64,000 bases of DNA from Alphaproteobacteria bacterium (lineage in GTDB: Bacteria; Pseudomonadota; Alphaproteobacteria; Rhodobacterales; Rhodobacteraceae), in assembly GCA_030431825.1 (NCBI GenBank), contig JAUIIJ010000013.1, forward strand, positions 1 through 64,000, written 5' to 3'. Positions within the stretch are counted from its first letter, which is position 1; each line of letters opens with the position of its first letter. The translations under genes were made by a program, and so were the position numbers. Below, one piece after another: positions 57,765 to 64,000 of the stretch. Under the pieces are notes generated by a model. That model searched no databases, was not told the origin of the DNA, and was given only the letters and a program-made list of their open reading frames with translations.

Positions 57765-58922
57765 TTACAGGGAGCGCCCGCAAGCAGAAGGAGATGCGAC
57801 GCTTCTGCCAGCGCACCCAGTTTGCGGACCGTCTTTCATCAGGGACGTTCGACCGGTTTGTGCCATGGCGATACTCAATTCCGCGCTCAGCGTATCCCAT
57901 AGCTGTTCCAGTCCCCGCTCTCCGGCCGCTGCGATTGCATATTGCAGAATTCTTCCGATGAACGCGAAATCCGCGCCACGCGACAGAGCCTTGAGAACAT
58001 CTTCGCCTGACCGGAGTCCGCTGTCGTAGAACAGAGGGAAATCCGGCCCGAGGTCGGCACGGATTTTCGCAAGCATTTCGATCGGGGCCGGTGCCGACTC
58101 GAGTTGCCGCGCGCCGTGGCTGGAAACCTGAATGGCATCGACCCCCGCAGATACCAGAGCGCGGGCATCTTCGATGTCCAGCACGCCCTTTACCACCAGG
58201 TTTCCCGGCCAGAGATCGCGCAGCCGGGCCAGCGTGTCCCAGGTGGCGCGCGCCCGGCTTTCGGTACGGTCGAAATCATAGCCCTCCATTTCGAAATTTG
58301 CCATTACCGGCCGCCCTCCGAGCAGAGTGCTGAGCGACCAGCGCGGATGCAGCGCAAAATCCATGAACTGCCACGGACCGATGCGGAACGGCATCTTGAA
58401 ACCGTGGCGCAGTTCACGCGGGCGGCGACCGACTTCGGGCACATCCGCTGTCAGCACCAGTGTTTGATACCCCGCCGCCCGGGCGCGTTCGGCGAGCTTG
58501 AATGTGCCGCTGCCGTCGCCGCTGAAATAGAGCTGGAACCATGCGTGGCCCTCTGCTGCCTCCAGAATGGTCTCCAGCGGGGTCGAGGCGACGGTGGAGA
58601 CGCCGTGTGGCACCCGGTAGCGCGCAGCCAGACGGGCCAGCATCAGGTCGGCGCCGGGGGCAGAGAGGTTGCACATGCCCATCGGGGCGATGCCAAAGGG
58701 GCGGTCGGTCTCGGCGCCGAAAATCCGGCTGGCGAGCGAACGCTGGCTGACATCGCGCAGGATACGGGGCCGCAGGGTTATCGCATCCAGGGCGGCACGG
58801 TTGCGCGCCGCGCCCTTTTCCTGACCGGCGGCGCCGTCGATGTAGTCAAACACCATCCAGGGCAGCCGCCGCCGGGCCAGGCGGCGGGCGTCCTCAGCCG
58901 AATGAATGGCGCGAGCGGTCAT
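57765..58922 (-). CDS. FMN-dependent alpha-hydroxy-acid dehydrogenase (LldD-like; candidate SlcD-type sulfolactate dehydrogenase)
   Basis: RLPWMVFDYIDGAAGQEKGAARNRAALDAITLRPRILRDVSQRSL; VVKGVLDIEDARALVSAGVDAIQVSSHGARQLESAPAPIEML; FYDSGLRSGEDVLKALSRGADFAFIGR. Confidence 0.88.
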   Translation of the reverse strand: MTARAIHSAEDARRLARRRLPWMVFDYIDGAAGQEKGAARNRAALDAITLRPRILRDVSQRSLASRIFGAETDRPFGIAPMGMCNLSAPGADLMLARLAARYRVPHGVSTVASTPLETILEAAEGHAWFQLYFSGDGSGTFKLAERARAAGYQTLVLTADVPEVGRRPRELRHGFKMPFRIGPWQFMDFALHPRWSLSTLLGGRPVMANFEMEGYDFDRTESRARATWDTLARLRDLWPGNLVVKGVLDIEDARALVSAGVDAIQVSSHGARQLESAPAPIEMLAKIRADLGPDFPLFYDSGLRSGEDVLKALSRGADFAFIGRILQYAIAAAGERGLEQLWDTLSAELSIAMAQTGRTSLMKDGPQTGCAGRSVASPSACGRSL

Positions 58923-59476
58923 CAGGCGGACACGGCTTTCATGAAGCGGTCGCGGATCACCACCGGATCCATCGTGATCACCGGCATACTGGCGTTGCCG
59001 CTGTCGCACTTCACAACCAGAACCGTGGCTTCGCCACTGGCCAGCGCCTCCTCCAGCGCGGGCCCGGTGTCCTTGTCCTGCACCTCCACCACACGGGCAC
59101 AGCCCGCGGCGCGCGCCATGCCGGCGAGATCGGTGCGCTGGCTGGTATAGGTGGGCTGATCGCCGGTGGAGCCGTAAGAGCCATTGTCGATGATCATGAG
59201 AATATAGTTGGCCGGCGCGTTGTTGCCGATGGTCGGCAGCGTCCCGAGATTGGTCAGGATCGAGCCGTCACCGTCGATCACGATCACCGGTTTCGGTTGC
59301 GCCAACGCCAGACCCAGCCCGATGGAAGAAGCAAGCCCCATGGTACCGAGCATGTAGAAATTGCTGGGCTGGTCGTCGATCGCATGCAGTTCCTGTGACG
59401 GTATGCCGATATTGCAGACCACCAGCTGGTCCCGCAGGATGGGCGCGATCTCTTTCAGGATTTCGGAACGGATCAT
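58922..59476 (-). CDS. comE: ThDP-dependent sulfopyruvate decarboxylase, beta subunit
   Basis: NIGIPSQELHAIDDQPSNFYMLGTMGLASSIGLGLALAQPKPVIVIDGDGSILTNLGTLPTIG (ThDP motif GDGS...N). Confidence 0.82.
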   Translation of the reverse strand: MIRSEILKEIAPILRDQLVVCNIGIPSQELHAIDDQPSNFYMLGTMGLASSIGLGLALAQPKPVIVIDGDGSILTNLGTLPTIGNNAPANYILMIIDNGSYGSTGDQPTYTSQRTDLAGMARAAGCARVVEVQDKDTGPALEEALASGEATVLVVKCDSGNASMPVITMDPVVIRDRFMKAVSA

Positions 59477-59979
59477 TGGTCGCCATAGCCTCCCCAGAAA
59501 TTGGCGTCGGTCAGGATGGCAACGGGCTTGTTGCACATGAAGGTGTATTTGAGGATGTTGTCCAGTTCCTCGACATCCCGTTGCCAGTGAAAGTGGTAGG
59601 TGGGGATGTTGAGCTGGGCGAGGAGCGCCTTGGTGTGCACCGCCATTTCCACCTGGCAGGCCACCGGTTCGCGCAGTTCGCCGCGGTAGGAGATCAGCAT
59701 CGGCAGCGGCATCCGGTAATACTGGATCAACGTCGCCAGCGTGTTGATCGTGACGCCGATGGCGGTGTTCTGCATGATGATGGCCGGGCGCTTGCCGCCC
59801 ATCCATGCGCCGGCGCAGAGCCCCATTCCCTCGTCCTCCTTGTTCGAGGGAATGTGAAAGATGTCGTCGCGCCCCTCGATCTCTTGGATCACACCCGCCA
59901 GTTGCTTGCAGGGCACGGTCGTGACGAACGAAACGCCGTTGGCGGCCAGATCGTCGGCGATCCTCTTGTCTATGTTCAT
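59473..59979 (-). CDS. comD: Sulfopyruvate decarboxylase, alpha subunit
   Basis: NGVSFVTTVPCKQLAGVIQEIEGRDDIFHIPSNKEDEGMGLCAGAWMGGKRPAIIMQNTAIGVTINTLATL; 4-bp overlap with beta subunit. Confidence 0.82.
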   Translation of the reverse strand: MNIDKRIADDLAANGVSFVTTVPCKQLAGVIQEIEGRDDIFHIPSNKEDEGMGLCAGAWMGGKRPAIIMQNTAIGVTINTLATLIQYYRMPLPMLISYRGELREPVACQVEMAVHTKALLAQLNIPTYHFHWQRDVEELDNILKYTFMCNKPVAILTDANFWGGYGDQ

Positions 59980-60016
59980 TATTCGTAGCCTTTGTTTCGG
60001 ATGTCGTGCTTCGGGA

Positions 60017-60427
60017 TCATGCCGGGCGACAGACGTGGACCGCACAGGGGGCGTGACGGACGACACGCGCCGCTGTCGAACCGAGCAGGAAGTCGCTGAG
60101 ACCCGGTTTGTGGGAACCGACGACAATGCAGTCCATGCCGTGCTGCTGGGCGTATTCGACAATGGCGCGGTAGGACCGGCCCTTGACGATCTTTGCCGTG
60201 ACATCGGAATGGCCCGCGGTTTTCTCCGCCAGCGCCTGGCGGACTCTGTCATAGCCTTCGCGCACGGTTTCCGCGTCGAGGTAGGCATTGACCGAACTGT
60301 GTGGCGGCTCATGGACATGCAGGGCGGTGATCTGCCCGCCCGGGCTCATCAGGGTGGCGGCGACCTTCAGTGTCGTGCCGGACACCCCGTGATCCAGGGC
60401 CATGGGAACCAGGATATTGTCGTACAT
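60017..60427 (-). CDS. Universal stress protein (UspA family)
   Basis: MYDNILVPMALDHGVSGTTLKVAATL; IVVGSHKPGLSDFLLGSTAARVVRHAPCAVHV. Confidence 0.93.
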   Translation of the reverse strand: MYDNILVPMALDHGVSGTTLKVAATLMSPGGQITALHVHEPPHSSVNAYLDAETVREGYDRVRQALAEKTAGHSDVTAKIVKGRSYRAIVEYAQQHGMDCIVVGSHKPGLSDFLLGSTAARVVRHAPCAVHVCRPA

Positions 60428-60457
60428 GGATACTCTCCGTTGTTTCGGGGCGCGGAC

Positions 60458-61438
60458 TCAGGACCAGGGGTTCAGGATGATCTTGGGTGCCGCAACCACG
60501 CCGCTGCGCAGATCGCCGAAGGCGGCGGCACCGTCCGACAACGGCCGATATTCGGGCCAGTCCAGCGGGCCGAGGCGACCGTCAAAGATCGCCTCAGCGG
60601 TGTCGCGAAAATCCTGAGCGGTGTAGGTGTAGCTGCCGATGAAGGTGATCTCCTGAAGCGTCATGCGTCGGATATCCAGACCGCCGGCATCCTCTCCCAG
60701 TCCGACATGGACAATCACCCCACCGGGCGTGGCGACGGCCGAAGCGACAGAGCGGGTGGCGGCATAGCCCACGGCGTCCACGACCAGCGGCACCATGCCC
60801 TGAAACTCTGCCACCACGTTCTGGCCGCATCGATCGTTCAGGAAGGCCCGGCGCATTTCGTTCGGCTCCTGGATGGTGACCCCGGCCACCCCCATGGCCT
60901 GCAACGCCAGCGCAGCCGCCAGCCCGATGGCACCGCCGCCGATGACGAGCGCATGGCGCTCCATTGCCGGATGCAGGGCCTCCAGCGCCAACCGGGCGGC
61001 ATGCCAGCTGACCGCCAGCGGCTCGGCCAGTGCCGCCTTTTGAAGCGGTATCTCGTCCGGCACCGTGACGAGGTTGCGATCCGGCATCGCCACGAACTGC
61101 GCAAAGGCACCCTCGCGCGGGGGCATCGAAATGATCTGACGACGGGCGCAGAGGTTTTCGCGCTCCGACGTGCAGGCCGCGCAGGTGCCACAGGCGACCA
61201 GCGGATTGATGGCGACCCGGCGCCCCGCATGCTGCCCGTCCTCGATCACGCCCGCGGCCTCGTGCCCGAGGATCAGCGGTGCGGGCCTGCGGTCATCGTG
61301 GCCCAGATAGGCGTGCATGTCGGATCCGCAGATGCCGGATGCCTGGATGCGGATCAGGTGTTCGTCTTCACGACGCGCCGCCATCGGGACATCGCGGAAC
61401 GCCAGGGTCTCGACCCCTTCATAAACCAACGCTTTCAT
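60458..61438 (-). CDS. Zinc-dependent alcohol dehydrogenase (candidate HpsP)
   Basis: RIQASGICGSDMHAYLGHDDRRPAPLILGHEAAGVIEDG; NPLVACGTCAACTSERENLC. Confidence 0.85.
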   Translation of the reverse strand: MKALVYEGVETLAFRDVPMAARREDEHLIRIQASGICGSDMHAYLGHDDRRPAPLILGHEAAGVIEDGQHAGRRVAINPLVACGTCAACTSERENLCARRQIISMPPREGAFAQFVAMPDRNLVTVPDEIPLQKAALAEPLAVSWHAARLALEALHPAMERHALVIGGGAIGLAAALALQAMGVAGVTIQEPNEMRRAFLNDRCGQNVVAEFQGMVPLVVDAVGYAATRSVASAVATPGGVIVHVGLGEDAGGLDIRRMTLQEITFIGSYTYTAQDFRDTAEAIFDGRLGPLDWPEYRPLSDGAAAFGDLRSGVVAAPKIILNPWS

Positions 61439-62196
61439 TTCGCCGTGAACCCCCCGTCAACCATCAGGATCTGCCCGGTAACATAACACGAGGCCTCCGA
61501 GCACAGGAACAACAGAGGCCCGTCCATATCCTCCAGCCGGCCATTGCGTCCGATGCAGGTCTGTTCCGCGTTGCGGGCGGCGCGGGCGTCATCCCGGAAC
61601 ACCGCCTGCGTCAGCTCGGTCGGGAAAAATCCCGGCCCGATGGCATTGGCGGTAATGCCGAAGGGAGACCACGCCTCTGCCATGGCGCGTGTCAGCTGGC
61701 CTATGCCGCCCTTGCTCGCACCGTAGGCGATGCCGCCGGGAAAGGCACGGGTGGTCTGGAGCGACGCGAAATTGACGATCCGCCCCCAGCCGCGCGCTTT
61801 CATTGCAGGCACCAGCGCCTGGCTCAGGAAAAACGGAGCGGAAAGGTTCAGCGCCAGGGTCTGATCCCAACCCTCGGCCGTCACCTCATCCGCAGGTTGC
61901 CGCGTGTTGACGCCGGCCGCATGAATCAGGATGTCCGGCGCGCCGAAGGGAGCGGCGACGGCATCGCGCAGCGTCTGCGGCGCGCCGCGCTCCGCCACAT
62001 CCGCCACCACATGGGCGGCGTTTTTTCCGATCCCGGCGCAGAGGCTTTGCAGCGCGTCCGCCCGGCGGGCCACCGCGACAACCCGTGCCCCGGCCGCAGC
62101 AAGCGTGATGGCCGCCCGCCGCCCGAGGCCAGAGCTTGCACCGGTGATGCAGGCGATGCGGCCAGTCAGATCGAACAGGGCGCGCGGGTCAGCCAT
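61435..62196 (-). CDS. SDR family oxidoreductase (candidate HpsO)
   Basis: GRIACITGASSGLGRRAAITLAAAGARVVAVAR; AYGASKGGIGQLTRAMAEAWSPFGITANAIGPGFFPTEL. Confidence 0.85.
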   Translation of the reverse strand: MADPRALFDLTGRIACITGASSGLGRRAAITLAAAGARVVAVARRADALQSLCAGIGKNAAHVVADVAERGAPQTLRDAVAAPFGAPDILIHAAGVNTRQPADEVTAEGWDQTLALNLSAPFFLSQALVPAMKARGWGRIVNFASLQTTRAFPGGIAYGASKGGIGQLTRAMAEAWSPFGITANAIGPGFFPTELTQAVFRDDARAARNAEQTCIGRNGRLEDMDGPLLFLCSEASCYVTGQILMVDGGFTAK

Positions 62197-63496
62197 TGGC
62201 GGTCAGGTCGAAGGTTTCATCCGGGAAATACTTGGCCAATCTTACGTCGGCGGCGCGGGCGTGGCCTTCCATCCCCTCCAGCCGGGCAATTCTCGCGGTG
62301 GCCTCGGCCACAGGTCTGGAACCCTCGCGCGTGGTACGCTGCCAGGTCACGATCTTCATGTATTTGTGGACGCTCAGGCCGCCGGTATAGCTGGCTGCAC
62401 GCGAGGTGGGCAGCACGTGGTTGGTGCCCGCCGCCTTGTCGCCATAAGAGACCGTGGTCTCTTCGCCCAGGAACAGCGAGCCGTAGCAGGTAAGGTTCTC
62501 CAGCCACCAGTCGAGATCCTCCGCCTGCACGGTCAAATGCTCGGGCGCGTATTCGTCGGAACAGGCTGCCATGTCTTCGCGGTCCGCACACAGGATCACC
62601 TCGGCATAGTCACGCCAGGCCGCAGTCGCGTTCTCGCGGTTCACCTCGGGCAGGTCATCGATGTAGCCGGGCACCAGCTGCATCACCTCGTCTGCCAGCG
62701 CGCGGTCATCCGTGACCAGCCAGACCGGAGAGTTGTAGCCATGCTCTGCCTGGCTCACCAGATCGGTGGCAACGATATGCGCGTCCGCAGTGCTGTCGGC
62801 CAGGATCAGGCTGTCGGTGGGACCCGCGATCATGTCGATGCCGACGCGCCCGAACAGGATGCGCTTGGCCTCGGCGACGAACTGGTTGCCGGGACCGACA
62901 AGGATGTTCGCCCGCGGCAGACCGAAAAGACCAAAGGTCATCGCCGCAACCCCCTGCACGCCACCCATTGCCATGATCTTGTCAGCCCCGCAGATATGGG
63001 CGGCATAGACAATGGCAGGGGCCACGCCGGTACCCGGACGTGGTGGAGAACAGGCGGTGATATGCTTGCAGCCCGCCACCTTGGCGGTGGTCACGGTCAT
63101 GATCGCGCTGGCAATGTGACTGTAGCGCCCGCCGGGCACATAGCAGCCGGCCGCATCGACCGGGATCACCTTCTGACCGGTTATGAAGCCGGGTGAGATT
63201 TCGGTTTCGACATTTTGCATCGTGCCTTTCTGCAATTCGGCAAAACGGCGCACGTTGTCGTGGGCAAACTGGATATCCGCCTTGAGCTTTTCCGGCACCA
63301 GCGTGCAGGCCGCCTGGATCTCTTCAGCCGTCAGCAGCACATTGCCCTCGTAACGATCGAACCTGGCCGCATATTCCAGCGCCTTGGCATCGCCACCAGC
63401 CTCGATGTCGTCAAGGATGCCCTGCACGATCCGGTGCGTCTCGGAGGCATCCGACTTGGAGGTCAGGGCAGCCTTTTTCAGGTATTCTCGGGTCAT
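62189..63496 (-). CDS. hpsN: Histidinol dehydrogenase-family sulfopropanediol 3-dehydrogenase
   Basis: VDAAGCYVPGGRYSHIASAIMTVTTAKVAGCKHITACSPPRPGTGVAPAIVYAAHICGADKIMAMGGVQGVAAMTFG; LPTSRAASYTGGLSVHKYMKIVTWQRTTREGSRPVAEATARIARLEGMEGHARAADVRL. Confidence 0.85.
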   Translation of the reverse strand: MTREYLKKAALTSKSDASETHRIVQGILDDIEAGGDAKALEYAARFDRYEGNVLLTAEEIQAACTLVPEKLKADIQFAHDNVRRFAELQKGTMQNVETEISPGFITGQKVIPVDAAGCYVPGGRYSHIASAIMTVTTAKVAGCKHITACSPPRPGTGVAPAIVYAAHICGADKIMAMGGVQGVAAMTFGLFGLPRANILVGPGNQFVAEAKRILFGRVGIDMIAGPTDSLILADSTADAHIVATDLVSQAEHGYNSPVWLVTDDRALADEVMQLVPGYIDDLPEVNRENATAAWRDYAEVILCADREDMAACSDEYAPEHLTVQAEDLDWWLENLTCYGSLFLGEETTVSYGDKAAGTNHVLPTSRAASYTGGLSVHKYMKIVTWQRTTREGSRPVAEATARIARLEGMEGHARAADVRLAKYFPDETFDLTANG

Positions 63497-63507
63497 TTCA
63501 GGAAATC

Positions 63508-64000
63508 CTACTTGTAGATGTCAGGAAGCAACGAGGTCGAGATCGACGGGATGTAGGCGATCATCAGCACCACGATCAGCATGGTCAGAACGAAGGGAAC
63601 GGCGCGGGCGGCGATCTTGAGTATGGACTCGCCGGTGATGCCGGAGACGACAAACAGGTTGAGCCCCAGCGGCGGCGTGATGAAGCCGACCCCGAGCGCG
63701 GTAATCATCATGATGCAGAACTGGATCTCGTTCATGCCGATATTGTCGGCGAGCGGTTTCAGGATCGGCGCAAGGATCACGATATTGGGAGTCGTTTCCA
63801 TCACGCAACCCGCAGCGATCAGGATGCAGATCATCAGCAGGATCAGCAGCGACGGATCATCGGTCAGCCCGGTGACAGCGGTGACAAACCCCTGCGGCAC
63901 GCCCATGATCGCCAGCGCTTCGGCCAGCGGCGCGGAGAAGGCGATGATCGGCAGGATGACACCGTTCACCTTGGCGGAGCTTACCAGCATCGCCGGAAAG
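63508..64000 (-). CDS. TRAP transporter large permease (DctM), truncated by window edge
   Basis: NGVILPIIAFSAPLAEALAIMGVPQGFVTAVTGLTDDPSLLILLMICILIAAGCVMETTPNIVILAPILKPLADNIGMNEIQF. Confidence 0.93.
   Translation of the reverse strand, partial: FPAMLVSSAKVNGVILPIIAFSAPLAEALAIMGVPQGFVTAVTGLTDDPSLLILLMICILIAAGCVMETTPNIVILAPILKPLADNIGMNEIQFCIMMITALGVGFITPPLGLNLFVVSGITGESILKIAARAVPFVLTMLIVVLMIAYIPSISTSLLPDIYK

Noticed and set aside
57528-57902. 124-aa plus-strand ORF downstream of the small propeptide-like gene
   Set aside because: No family resemblance, and it overlaps the 3' end of the minus-strand flavoenzyme gene; treated as degenerate sequence
58922-59979. Phosphonopyruvate decarboxylase
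   Set aside because: That enzyme is usually a single chain next to a PEP mutase; here it is a split alpha/beta pair beside hpsN, so sulfopyruvate decarboxylase is favoured, though not proven
62189-63496. Biosynthetic histidinol dehydrogenase (hisD)
   Set aside because: Operon with TRAP, dehydrogenases and ComDE, no his genes nearby, and sequence reading closest to the HpsN type

Overview
GC-rich alphaproteobacterial chromosomal window, most likely Rhodobacterales/Roseobacter-type (inferred from gene content and synteny: regB-senC-regA, smoEFGK-smoS-mtlK, hpsN with comDE). About 60 CDS and one tRNA-Ala(GGC). I saw no rRNA, CRISPR array, prophage or intact IS element. The first ~26 kb is mostly core genome (rpmI-rplT, pyk, tsaD, gpsA, ahcY, regA/senC/regB). 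From ~26.8 kb the window is an almost continuous series of catabolic islands: (1) a polyol (sorbitol/mannitol) ABC operon with a LacI regulator; (2) an orphan PQQ-alcohol-dehydrogenase-type ABC exporter with a cupredoxin-like protein; (3) a TRAP + CaiB CoA-transferase + three acyl-CoA dehydrogenases + enoyl-CoA hydratase operon with a divergent IclR and a strong palindromic operator candidate; (4) a TRAP + split UxaA dehydratase + enolase-superfamily + RraA + SDR + FAH hydrolase sugar-acid operon with a divergent IclR; (5) a signal-peptide-less S8 protease followed by a small protein resembling its own N-terminal propeptide; (6) an operon running off the right edge with HpsN, two further dehydrogenases, USP, ComDE-like sulfopyruvate decarboxylase and a lactate-dehydrogenase-like flavoenzyme, which reads as a DHPS/sulfolactate organosulfonate pathway. 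The left end also holds a small uncharacterised cluster (HTH-citrate synthase-like / two-part CoA transferase / PrpF / RraA). All assignments come from reading the translations; no searches were run.
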